Shown: positions 1 to 7,682 of the stretch, piece by piece
How positions within the stretch are numbered: position 1 is the first letter of the stretch
Layout of the letters: each line of letters begins with the position of its first letter
Assembly: GCF_020539525.1 (NCBI RefSeq)
Contig: NZ_JACDXX010000013.1
Span: 1-64,000 of the forward strand
Source: Pseudogemmobacter faecipullorum
GTDB taxonomy: Bacteria; Pseudomonadota; Alphaproteobacteria; Rhodobacterales; Rhodobacteraceae
DNA: 64,000 bases
Reading direction: 5' to 3'
Made by a program: the position numbers and the translations under genes
Notes under the pieces: generated by a model
What the model saw: the letters and a program-made list of their open reading frames with translations, nothing else
Told to the model about the DNA's origin: nothing
The model's database searches: none

Positions 1-48
1 TGCATTCAGCTGACTGGTACTAATTGCCCGATTGGCTTGATTTGATCC
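1..48 (+). rRNA. rrl: 23S rRNA, 3' end (partial)
   Basis: The first ~48 bases match the end of bacterial 23S rRNA: the segment ggtactaattgcccgat followed by ggcttga is the usual Rhodobacterales 3' terminus. The rest of the gene lies left of the window. The exact 3' end was placed by eye and may be off by several bases. The following 5S and tRNA-fMet confirm that this is the end of an rRNA operon. Confidence 0.88.
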
Positions 49-168
49 GGTAAAAGCAAGGCAATACGCCAAACCGATCAGCAAGTCATATATCAAGCAC
101 CATAAGTCGTGCGAAAACTTGAACAATATTCGATGTTAGCTGCAAAAAAGCAGCCTGTCTCTGTTCCG

Positions 169-286
169 GTTTGGTGGTCATAGCGCTGGCTAAACACCCG
201 ATCCCATCCCGAACTCGGCCGTTAAGGGCCAACACGCCAATGGTACTGCGTCTTAAGACGTGGGAGAGTAGGTCACCGCCAAACCT
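169..286 (+). rRNA. rrf: 5S ribosomal RNA
   Basis: The segment starts gtttggtggtcatagcg, contains the hallmark cccgatcccatcccgaact, and closes with ggtcaccgccaaacc, whose end pairs with the start to form helix I. At about 118 nt it has normal 5S length. It lies ~120 bp after 23S and ~70 bp before tRNA-fMet, the typical operon order in this family. The ends are uncertain by 1-3 bases. Confidence 0.95.
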
Positions 287-356
287 GATCAGAGACAGAT
301 CTCTCACTCATACGATACAAAAATACACCCCCGATAAAAACCCAACGGGGAACGGA

Positions 357-433
<77 letters not shown>

Positions 434-508
434 AAAACAATACTATCAAAGATATGCGCAGCGTCCTTCGGGGCGCTTATCGCATTCATGTATCGACCCA
501 TCTGAACC

Positions 509-832
509 TGAATAGCCCCATGTTTCGTGGACGCCTTCTTTGCTACTTTTGAGGCAAGGAGGCCATGATGGGCACAGCCACTTTCAGCGACGACTTCAAG
601 CGCGATGCGGTCGCTCAGATCACGGAGCGGGGCTAACCTGCTCAAGCGCGAGCGGATCAGGCGCAGGACCTACCGGACCCGCGAAGACGCAAGGCAGGAC
701 GTGTTCGATTACATCGAGATGTTCTACAATCCGAAGCGCAAGCATGTGAGGAACGGAATGCTGTCGCCTGCCGAGTTCGAGCGGAAGCAGATGATGAGAC
801 GCGAAGGTGTCTAAGAAACTCGGGGCTATTCA
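509..832 (+). mobile_element. Internally deleted IS3-family element with both inverted repeats
   Basis: Two imperfect 30-bp terminal inverted repeats (509-538 and 803-832) share tgaatagcccc at their outer ends. Between them lie the first ~22 codons of an IS3-type OrfA (from the ATG at 568, reading MGTATFSDDFKRDAV) and, after an abrupt join near 635, the last ~58 codons of an OrfB integrase that ends at 814 with FDYIEMFYNP. The DDE core is entirely gone, so the element cannot move alone but keeps the ends a related transposase would need. No target duplication is seen: the flanking triplets are acc and tat. Confidence 0.85.
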
Positions 833-1267
833 TATCGCTTGCAGGATCAGGGCGTTTCGGATGGCCGCCTTCTACGCGACGACACCGCCAGCCTGTCGCC
901 AATCTACCGGTTCGGGGCCAATGCCTATACCGAGGAAGAACAAAGGGCGCTTTCTGAAATTATCGATGCATTCAATGCGCGCCGTGGCACGAATTTCACC
1001 GAAGAGGACTATATCCGCTTCGAGGCAGCCAACGAAGCCATTCTGGATGACGAGGCCTGGGTCGAGATTTTGCGTAACAACGCTCCGGAAGTGGTCAATG
1101 ATCGCTTCAACGCAGAATTCATGCGCCGCGCGATCCATGTTTTCCAGCGCGATAATCAGATGCGAAACGCCTTCATGCAGGACAAGGAGGCGCGCGACAT
1201 GCTCATGGGGCTGATGTTCCGTCGTGTGATGCGCGCTGCGCGCGCCGCCTGGCAAGGGCAACCGTGA
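833..1267 (+). pseudogene. Type I restriction enzyme R subunit (HsdR), C-terminal remnant
   Basis: An open frame runs from the IS right end (833) to a stop at 1267, about 144 residues. It is acidic and helical, with motifs such as FNARRGTNFTEEDYIRFE and a tail FMQDKEARDMLMGL, the pattern of the C-terminal helical domain of HsdR proteins that ends with a conserved M/LxxLMFRRV segment. The helicase and nuclease domains are missing and the break coincides exactly with the IS end, so IS-mediated deletion is the simplest cause. A start codon at 839 (TTG) is possible, but an independent function is unlikely. No hsdM or hsdS is nearby. Confidence 0.6.
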
Positions 1268-1351
1268 CACTATTGGTTACCTCTCAATGCCCAAGGCTGC
1301 GCCTTCGGCATCGCCGCCGTGACCTCGACCTCCCGCAGTATCCCCCCGCGA

Positions 1352-1530
1352 TTAGCCCGTCCCCACCCAGCCCAGCGCTTGCCACCAGTCGTCATAACCC
1401 CGCCGGGCCGCCTCGATCTGCTGCGGGTGGGGGGAGAAGGTGACCGGGCAGGCGAGGATGTCGATGGTCTTCCATGTGGCGCGCGGGCCCGGGCCGCGCA
1501 CCCGGATGCGCTCCGTGCCCACGACGATGG
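1352..1530 (-). pseudogene. C-terminal fragment of an unrecognised gene
   Basis: On the minus strand a clearly coding stretch ends at a TAA (1352-1354). It reads about 58 residues, including RIRVRGPGPRATWKTIDIL, ACPVTFSPHPQQIEAARRGY and a tail DDWWQALGW. There is no start codon or upstream part; homology-like composition stops near 1530, where a plus-strand fragment begins. The style suits a small phage-associated gene of this family, but I do not recognise it. Confidence 0.4.
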
Positions 1531-1620
1531 CTCACGTTGGTGCAGGACTGGTTCGTTCAGAACTCGAAGTCGGGCGAGGTGCCGGATGAAAGCACCATTC
1601 GCAAGCGGCTGAGGGCGGCC
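1528..1620 (+). pseudogene. Short fragment of a phage/mobile-element type gene
   Basis: About 30 codons read LTLVQDWFVQNSKSGEVP followed by DESTIRKRLRA, a C-terminal pattern familiar from uncharacterised alphaproteobacterial proteins near prophages. The frame then drifts into non-coding sequence. It is fused head-on to the minus-strand fragment ending near 1528, so this is a recombination junction rather than a gene. Confidence 0.4.
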
Positions 1621-1679
1621 AGCGGCTGCAGCCGCGCGTGCAGCGCAGCCGAGGATGGTTCGCGGGTGGTCGGCATTCA

Positions 1680-2195
1680 TCACCAGGTGAGAAGCGGCGT
1701 TGGGCAGCGCTCACTTGCAGGCTGCTGCTTAAGCAATTCGTTGAGGAGCCAGCCAGTGCCTACACTATCTATTTCGATATCCAAGTTTGCAGGACCAGCC
1801 TCAGCGATCAGGGCTTCATACGCTGCTTGATGGTCCTGCTGTCGTATGAGGCCAATGTCTGATCGCCATGCGAAGCGATAGTCCTCGTCAGGCGACGGAG
1901 CCATGGCCAAGCCATATATGGTTGTTGCTGTCACAAAGATTGCCCATGTTTCGTCGCGGATCAGCGGAGTTCCATCCGGGAACTTCGGCACGGCGATGGG
2001 CTTGAAAGAGGGCCTGCTTAGATCGAAGATTGCCTCGTAGCCGAGGTACATCCCGTTTCCCAACGGTTCACAAACTCGGTACTTCCTGTCGTAAGCATTG
2101 AACAGCCATGCGGCTGGAAGCAAAAGGACAATCAAAGCGAATGCAATCGCTGCCTTTGCCGTTCCTGCCAGCTGGCTGTCTCCGTTACCCTTCAA
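1680..2195 (-). CDS. Membrane-anchored protein, candidate immunity protein
   Basis: 171 residues starting at a TTG. One hydrophobic segment spans about residues 12-33 (AFALIVLLLPAAWLF), followed by a ~135-residue soluble part that an N-in topology would place in the periplasm. The family is not recognised. It lies only 20 bp after the MuF-type toxin candidate on the same strand, the normal place for an immunity gene. A single-anchor periplasmic form would fit protection against a toxin that acts in the periplasm, but that is inference. The 3' end abuts scrambled DNA, so the last residues could be altered. Confidence 0.5.
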   Translation of the reverse strand: MKGNGDSQLAGTAKAAIAFALIVLLLPAAWLFNAYDRKYRVCEPLGNGMYLGYEAIFDLSRPSFKPIAVPKFPDGTPLIRDETWAIFVTATTIYGLAMAPSPDEDYRFAWRSDIGLIRQQDHQAAYEALIAEAGPANLDIEIDSVGTGWLLNELLKQQPASERCPTPLLTW

Positions 2196-2215
2196 GCGAG
2201 CTGCCTACCGTTCTG

Positions 2216-3073
2216 CTATCGAAATGCGCTGTATCGGGGATCGGTGCGGACCCGTCCCGCAAAGCGCCCCGACCATGTATCCGTTATCGCATATGGCTCG
2301 CCGGTATGGATGCCAGGCCTCTGGGGACCGCTGGAGGGCTGACCCAGACGATTGCGCCCGTGATCTTCGAGGGGTCGAAGCAGATTCCCGAAGATCGTTT
2401 CGGGGATATCGATTGCCTCCACGCCAATGTCGAGCGGGTCTGCAAATTCGTCCCTGAGGTAGAAGTCGAGTTCGCCGAAGACGTCAATATTACTGTTACG
2501 TTCTGTTGCGTGCCCCATGAACGAACCGCCAATGGTTGTGTCGCCCACGCTGAAAACGAGTCCTGTCATGTCGTAGGTCCGAACGAAGTCGCCTGAAAGT
2601 GCCCCGTTCCGCACCTCTCTCGCCTTTTCGGCGATTTGCCTTTTGATCCGATCCTCTGCGATCTCCATGTATCTTGCGACCAACCGCCCAAGATTGCCAG
2701 TCTCACGCACCATTACAGCGCGACCGCCTCCCTGATAGTAATGCCTGACAAAGTCGCGGCTGCCCCAAATGGTCGAGCTGTCGGAAACGCCTTGCAGTGA
2801 AATCATGAGGTTTTCGGATGTCTCTGGATCGTACGGCTCGGCCGTGCAACGACAGCCGTAGTCTTCGCCAGGATGGCCTGAGGAGGGTGGATCATCCCAC
2901 GTAAACACCTGTCCGTTGTTCGCAGCATGGCTGGGGCGCACATTCTCGTCGTCGCGGGTTCGCCAGATATAGTGCGTCGTGGGGCGTTCCTGCTTGATGG
3001 ACCATTCGATGGGCGCTCCCTTGCGCAGGTATGCCTGAAATGCCTTTTGATACAATTTCTGGTCAACGAACAT
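2216..3073 (-). CDS. MuF-type phage head protein with C-terminal toxin-like domain
   Basis: 285 residues, ATG start with AGGGA about 7 bp upstream. Residues ~1-90 look like the last part of a phage Mu gpF/SPP1 gp7 head-morphogenesis domain, ending in GHPGEDYGCRC, the conserved HP...CRC signature. The remaining ~195 residues are unrelated to head proteins and hold an aromatic-, Asp- and Gly-rich segment (FYLRDEFADPLDIG, then GEPYAITDTWSGRF). A short MuF part joined to a variable C-terminal domain is the design of MuF polymorphic toxins of temperate phages. The toxic activity is unknown. The following gene may be its immunity protein, and the preceding gene is also phage-derived. Confidence 0.6.
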   Translation of the reverse strand: MFVDQKLYQKAFQAYLRKGAPIEWSIKQERPTTHYIWRTRDDENVRPSHAANNGQVFTWDDPPSSGHPGEDYGCRCTAEPYDPETSENLMISLQGVSDSSTIWGSRDFVRHYYQGGGRAVMVRETGNLGRLVARYMEIAEDRIKRQIAEKAREVRNGALSGDFVRTYDMTGLVFSVGDTTIGGSFMGHATERNSNIDVFGELDFYLRDEFADPLDIGVEAIDIPETIFGNLLRPLEDHGRNRLGQPSSGPQRPGIHTGEPYAITDTWSGRFAGRVRTDPRYSAFR

Positions 3074-3138
3074 GAAACGGTCCCTATGGAGGCGTTGAGC
3101 TTCTGCCTGTCAGGCTTTCGTTAAGGTATTCGTAACCG

Positions 3139-3777
3139 TCAGAGCGCTGCCGCCTGCTTACTCACCCAGCCCGCCATTATCCGCCCCGGCACGCCGTCGA
3201 TGGCGCTTTCCGCGTCCCGTGTGAGGTCCAGCCGCTTGCGCCGCTTGACCTGCGGCACGAGGAGGAAGATCGGCACGGTGGTCAGGCCGCGGTCGGTCTT
3301 TGCGCGTGACGCAACTGCGCGCCCCTTGCTGTTCAGCCGCCCCTCGGCCACCAGCAGGCTCGGACCCCGGCGCCGGTAGATGAAGCGCAACCGCAGCCCC
3401 GTGCGGCGTTCCCATTCGCCGGGGGTGATGCGGCGGCGGCGGGTGGACTTGCCTGCGGCCGAGGTGAGGATCGCCAGCCAGAACCCGTTTCGTGACCGGA
3501 TCAGTGGCCCAGCGTCATGCGCGCCGACGATCACTGGGGCGTTGGACCAGACAAGCGCCGCGGCGTTCAGGCTTTCGCCACCCTTGGGATAGGTTGCCAG
3601 CCGGATCGAGTTGCCAAGCCGGGTGCTCAGCCCCGCGCCGGTGATCTGGCCCCGCCAGGCGGATTTGAGTCCCGCGCCCGCCTCGCGCATGGCTGTGGTG
3701 ACGGCCTTTTCACCCGCAGCGATTTCCGCCTGCATCATCGCGACAATGTCAGGATCGATGGTGAGCTTCAGTTTCAT
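3139..3777 (-). CDS. DUF6441 family phage protein
   Basis: 212 residues starting MKLKLTIDPDIVAMM. The family (DUF6441) is found in Rhodobacteraceae prophages among tail and head-completion genes; its molecular role is not established. The start is supported by the conserved N-terminus and by its full length. It is the first gene of a three-gene minus-strand block, 65 bp ahead of the MuF-type gene, and no other structural phage genes survive, so this is a prophage remnant. C-terminal Arg/Lys-rich stretches (TRRRRI, KRRKRLDL) are visible. Confidence 0.7.
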   Translation of the reverse strand: MKLKLTIDPDIVAMMQAEIAAGEKAVTTAMREAGAGLKSAWRGQITGAGLSTRLGNSIRLATYPKGGESLNAAALVWSNAPVIVGAHDAGPLIRSRNGFWLAILTSAAGKSTRRRRITPGEWERRTGLRLRFIYRRRGPSLLVAEGRLNSKGRAVASRAKTDRGLTTVPIFLLVPQVKRRKRLDLTRDAESAIDGVPGRIMAGWVSKQAAAL

Positions 3778-3914
3778 CCGGTCACGCGGGCGCAGATCGA
3801 GGGTTCATAGCCACCAGTCCGGCTGCACTCCCTGGGCAAAGGAAAGTGCGGATTGCCCGGTTTCGACATGATCTGCCGCTTGTGGGACAGTTTTCGGCCT
3901 GATCCCTGATCTTA

Positions 3915-4105
3915 TGGCCCTGGTTCAGGGTGCTGCCTCATTCCAGGATGGGGCAGAGAATTGGGAAGCCGGTCCGATGCCGGCGCTGCCCCCGCAACGG
4001 TAGCAGAGCCTTGCGGATCTGATCGCCGCCCGCCCGGATAGGGCTGGGCAGAGGTCAGTCCGTGCCCCTATCCGGGCTGGCTCTGAAGTCCGGACACCAG
4101 CCCAG
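3915..4105 (+). promoter_or_regulatory. Cobalamin (B12) riboswitch
   Basis: All expected parts are in order: a gggtgctgcc block, gggaagccggt (3963-3973), the core gctgcccccgcaac (3985-3998), and a B12 box aagtccggacaccagccc (4086-4103) close to the consensus AGYCMGGAGACCKGCC. CTGGT at 3920-3924 can pair with ACCAG at 4096-4100 as P1. The element ends ~110 bp before the Rieske oxygenase start, on the same strand and with no gene between, so it should control that gene, normally by lowering expression when adenosylcobalamin is abundant. The outer boundary is approximate. Confidence 0.88.
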
Positions 4106-4214
4106 AGCAGTTTCGAGCGTGGTCGCGGTGGGCGACCGGGGCGCAGGAACAGGCAATCTGCCTGATCTGCAGCTCAGGGACCCATGGCGCCAGAAGTCCA
4201 GCAGGGAGGCCAGA

Positions 4215-5453
4215 TTGGGTGCGCTGAACGAAAAGAACTTTACGACTCCGGCGCCGGGCCTGGATGTCATCTCACGACTGATTGCCGGTCATCGCCCAGG
4301 CCAGGGCCTCGCGCGGGATTTCTATATGGATCCCGCCGTTTTTGCCTATGATATGGAGCGGGTTTTCCGCCGCCACTGGCATTGCCTTGCCCATGAAAGC
4401 GTCATTCCCAATCCGGGCGATTTTGAACTGTTCCGCCTCGGCGATGAGCAGATCATTCTGACGCGCGATATGCAGGGCCAGATCCATGCTCTGCTGAACT
4501 CATGCCGCCATCGTGGCGCCGAGGTCTGCACGAAAGAAAAGGGCAATGCGAAAATGTTCGTATGCCCCTATCACGCCTGGACCTATACGCTGGACGGGGC
4601 TCTGCGCGCTGCCAGGCTGATGCCGAAGGATTTCGACCGTGCCGCCCATGCCCTGAAAAAGGTGCATGTCAGACTGGCCGAGGGCCTGGTTTTCATCTCT
4701 TTTGCCAGCGAGCCTCTGGATTTCTCCCAGGTTGAGCAATCGCTGCGCGCAAGCTGCGGCCAGTATGGCTGGGGCGAGGCGCGGGTGGCACATCGTGAAA
4801 CCTATCCGATTGCGGCAAACTGGAAGCTTGCGGTCGAGAATTATGTCGAATGCTATCATTGCGGTCCGGCCCATCCGGAATATTCGCAGACCCATGCCCT
4901 TGAGCAGCCGCCCGAGGTGATTGCGGATATGAATGCCGCGATGGAGGCGCGCAGCTGTGCCCTTGGCCTCTCGGTGCTGTCGGGCAATCACTGGCAGAAT
5001 TCAGCCATGGGCCAGGAAGCGATCGATGTCTTCCGCTATGCGCTTTATGAAGGCGCCTCGACCGGTTCCGAGGATGGCTCGCCGCTGGCCCCGCTGATGG
5101 GGCGGTTTACCGATTACGATGGCGGCGTGACCTCGATCCATCTGGGCGGCACCACTTTCCTGGTCTGCTATCCCGATCATGGCATGATTTACCGCTTTAT
5201 CCCCAAAAGCCATGACAGCTGCGAGATGGAGCTGATCTGGCTGGTGCATAAAGATGCGGTCGAGACTGTGGATTATGATCCGGCAAAGCTGACCTGGCTG
5301 TGGAAAGTGACCACCGAGGAAGACAAGAAAATCATCGAGCATACCGCGCGCGGCGTGCGCTCGCATTATTTCGAGCCCGGCCCGATCGCGCCGATGGAGT
5401 ATAATGAGTTGCGCTATATCTCCTGGTATCTCGATGAGGTCTCGCGGCCCTGA
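4215..5453 (+). CDS. Rieske [2Fe-2S] oxygenase, alpha subunit (GbcA-like)
   Basis: 412 residues from a TTG at 4215, chosen because AGGGAGG lies 5 bp upstream and the usual family N-terminus follows; longer starts would run into the riboswitch. The Rieske cluster ligands are C97-x-H99 and C117-x-x-H120; the mononuclear iron site has H215 and H220 in the segment ENYVECYHCGPAH. Such proteins use O2 and electrons from a separate reductase to hydroxylate or N-demethylate substrates. The overall pattern is nearest to glycine-betaine/proline-betaine demethylases (GbcA), but the substrate is not proven. No reductase partner (GbcB type) is adjacent. The B12 riboswitch upstream is the striking feature. 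Confidence 0.85.
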   Translation: MGALNEKNFTTPAPGLDVISRLIAGHRPGQGLARDFYMDPAVFAYDMERVFRRHWHCLAHESVIPNPGDFELFRLGDEQIILTRDMQGQIHALLNSCRHRGAEVCTKEKGNAKMFVCPYHAWTYTLDGALRAARLMPKDFDRAAHALKKVHVRLAEGLVFISFASEPLDFSQVEQSLRASCGQYGWGEARVAHRETYPIAANWKLAVENYVECYHCGPAHPEYSQTHALEQPPEVIADMNAAMEARSCALGLSVLSGNHWQNSAMGQEAIDVFRYALYEGASTGSEDGSPLAPLMGRFTDYDGGVTSIHLGGTTFLVCYPDHGMIYRFIPKSHDSCEMELIWLVHKDAVETVDYDPAKLTWLWKVTTEEDKKIIEHTARGVRSHYFEPGPIAPMEYNELRYISWYLDEVSRP

Positions 5454-5759
5454 GCGGCGCCGCTGACCGGCTCTGAGAGCTGATCACGTAAACAGGCCGA
5501 TCCGGGACATTCCGGCTCGGCCATAGTCCCGGATTTCCATGGGGCTTGTGATGAGGTCTGAGAGACCGGGCAGAAGCGCTGCCGCTGGTATCGCCGGGCG
5601 GTCAGGGTCCGGGCGATGCGGCAATCCGGCATCCTGCCCCGCGCCACATGTGATTGCCTGGAGCGGCACTTCATGCAATCACGGGGGTAATCATCCGGGC
5701 CGCAGCAGGGTACGTGCGCGCGCGCCCCGGGATCAGACCCTCATGCCTCCGGAGCTGAA
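5454..5759. other. Intergenic region, no gene seen
   Basis: 306 bp between the Rieske gene and the lipoprotein gene. Short frames here lack coding character. A GC-rich hairpin (about 5493-5521, arms gccga/tcggc and ccgg/ccgg) could end the Rieske transcript but has no T run. A GGAG-like site sits just before the ATG at 5760. No confident promoter was found. Confidence 0.4.
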
Positions 5760-6611
5760 ATGAAACCGCATCTGCCGTTTCTCATCCTGCTGACTTTCGC
5801 GCTACAGGCCTGTGGCGGCGGGGGAGGGGGCAAAGCACCGCTGCCGCCGGGTAAAGAGATCGACACTCCGGAATTTGAGACCTACCGGACCGATCACAAT
5901 GGCCGCAACCGCGTGCGCTCGCGCATTGCAGTCAGCGGGGCGGACAAAGATGCGCTTACCGCTTTCGATACCACTGGCTCTGGCCCGGCCGGCTATCTGA
6001 GCCTGATCGACCTGCAGGGCACGCCCTATGACGGCAAGATGACCATTGAGGTGATCGGTGCCGTGGACGAGGGCAGCGGAAAAACCAACCGCCTGCTGCG
6101 GCTGACCGCCGACCAGACCACCTTTGTGAATGAGCGCAACGGTGCGCCGATCGCTGCAAAGGGGCAGTATCACTTCCGCGGCGTGAACTATGCATGGGTC
6201 ACAATCGATAACGGGCCGCTGCTCTCGGGCTATCACGCCCAGGGACTGGAAAATCTGGTCATCGATTTTGACAACGAGACCGCTTCGGTTAATCTGCGCA
6301 CCGAGGTGGCGGGATCATCTGAGGTCGAGATCACCCTCGAGGGGAATGATTTGCCCTTCAACATCCGCAGCGGCGCCTGGGGCGGCGATGTGACCATTCA
6401 GATCCGCGATCCGAATTCACCGCTCGAGGGCAGTATCGACGGCGTGCTGCGCGGCAATATCGGCGGTTCGCCGGAATATGCGAATGGCCAGCATGACATG
6501 ACCACATCGGGTATCTATACCGGCTCGGGGATTATCACCGGGGATGGCACCGATCACCCTGTTAGTGTGGATGGTATCTTCTTTGGCCGTGATCCGAATG
6601 CGGTGCCCTAA
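5760..6611 (+). CDS. Surface lipoprotein, TbpB-like
   Basis: 283 residues. A lipoprotein signal peptide (MKPHLPFLILLTFALQAC) ends at lipobox LQAC with Cys18, followed by a flexible poly-Gly stretch typical of exported lipoproteins. The rest is beta-rich with repeated short strands. The C-terminal part (ITGDGTDHPVSVDGIFFGRD) resembles the closing strands of the handle/barrel fold in transferrin-binding-protein-like lipoproteins of Rhodobacteraceae. The gene overlaps the following outer-membrane barrel gene by 14 bp, so the two are co-translated. Ligand unknown; the TbpB link is by pattern only. Confidence 0.6.
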   Translation: MKPHLPFLILLTFALQACGGGGGGKAPLPPGKEIDTPEFETYRTDHNGRNRVRSRIAVSGADKDALTAFDTTGSGPAGYLSLIDLQGTPYDGKMTIEVIGAVDEGSGKTNRLLRLTADQTTFVNERNGAPIAAKGQYHFRGVNYAWVTIDNGPLLSGYHAQGLENLVIDFDNETASVNLRTEVAGSSEVEITLEGNDLPFNIRSGAWGGDVTIQIRDPNSPLEGSIDGVLRGNIGGSPEYANGQHDMTTSGIYTGSGIITGDGTDHPVSVDGIFFGRDPNAVP

Positions 6612-7674
6612 GCTGAGGGGGGTGCTGCGCAGTCTGCTGCTGGCAGCAGGGCTGGCCAGCGCCACGCCCTTGCTGGCCGGGCCGCAGGATCTGCCGGATC
6701 TGACCGTCAATGCTTTTCTCAGCAGTTCCGACCGGATGCGGATCCGGGCTTTTGGCGCCGGGCTGGAGGCGGGCAATCTGAGCCCGGCGGCTGTGGCCTT
6801 TCTGCGCCGTGATCTGCTGGCCCAGGGCTATGGCGTAACGCCGGGCCAGCTGCAGGTGACGGCGCGACGTCTCAGTTTTGCCCCGGTGCTGGGCTGGGAT
6901 GGCAATATCAACGGCGGCGTGCTGCAGGACCGGCTGGATCTGGGCGGCTATGTCCTGGAGGCAGATCCGGCTTTTCGGGCGAAAGCGGGCCTCGTTCTGG
7001 GCGGCTCGCTGGCGGCGATGACCCGGCTCGCCTGGGGCGAGGGGCGGGTTTTTGAGCTGGCACTGTCCAGCGAGCTGGCCTGGTCGCCCCGGCATGAGAT
7101 TGGCCGGGCAGATCTCGCGCTTAACCTTTGCTCACGTAATCATTTGGAGAACTGGACCTTTCTCGACCTCTGTGCTCTTGGCTCGCGGTCCTGGCGCCAG
7201 CTCGATACCGGCAATGCGCATCGGCTGTCGCTGGGCCTGTCGAAAATTTTCGCCGCGGCGGGCGGTTTGCAGGAACTGGGTTTGCGCTTTGACCGCGCCT
7301 CGGCCTCGGGCGGGCCGCAGGACCGGCTGCGGCTGTCGGCTGAGCGTATCAGCCGGGCCGGGGTGCTCGATCTGGCGCTGACCCTTGGCGAGGGGCGCGA
7401 GGATGAAACCCTGCTGCGCCGCCGGATTGAGGCGGGCTTTGCCTGGCAGGCTCTCGGCCGGGACTGGCGGTTTGACCTCTGGCAGCAGGTGGCCGAGGGC
7501 GGTGCTTTTCTGGGCAGACCGCGCCGCGATCAGCTCCGTGGCCTCGGGCTGATGGTCAGTCTGAAGCCGGGCGTCAGCCTGCGGATTGGCGCGAGCTCCA
7601 GCCGTTCGACCGCGCAGATCGCCAATTACGACCAGCTGAGCCTGGATCTGCGTTTTGGTGATCTGCTGCGCTGA
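6598..7674 (+). CDS. Outer-membrane beta-barrel, Slam-like
   Basis: 358 residues from ATG 6598, chosen because it gives a clean signal peptide (SLLLAAGLASATPLLA, cleavage before GPQ); an in-frame ATG at 6544 lies inside the preceding gene. The mature protein is a series of amphipathic alternating segments, as in a ~14-strand barrel, with a late motif SRSTAQIANYDQLSLDLRF like the last strands of surface lipoprotein assembly modulators (Slam). Known Slams carry an N-terminal TPR domain, which is missing here. Overlap with the TbpB-like lipoprotein gene suggests it helps display that lipoprotein on the surface. A generic porin remains possible. Confidence 0.5.
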   Translation: MRCPKLRGVLRSLLLAAGLASATPLLAGPQDLPDLTVNAFLSSSDRMRIRAFGAGLEAGNLSPAAVAFLRRDLLAQGYGVTPGQLQVTARRLSFAPVLGWDGNINGGVLQDRLDLGGYVLEADPAFRAKAGLVLGGSLAAMTRLAWGEGRVFELALSSELAWSPRHEIGRADLALNLCSRNHLENWTFLDLCALGSRSWRQLDTGNAHRLSLGLSKIFAAAGGLQELGLRFDRASASGGPQDRLRLSAERISRAGVLDLALTLGEGREDETLLRRRIEAGFAWQALGRDWRFDLWQQVAEGGAFLGRPRRDQLRGLGLMVSLKPGVSLRIGASSSRSTAQIANYDQLSLDLRFGDLLR

Positions 7675-7682
7675 GCCCTGGT

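Noticed and set aside
506-835. Target-site duplication for the IS3-type remnant
   Set aside because: The flanking triplets (acc and tat) do not match, and no 3-4 bp repeat is found when the ends are shifted by 1-2 bp.
5493-5521. Hairpin after the Rieske gene as a terminator
   Set aside because: Stem has a mismatch and no T run follows.
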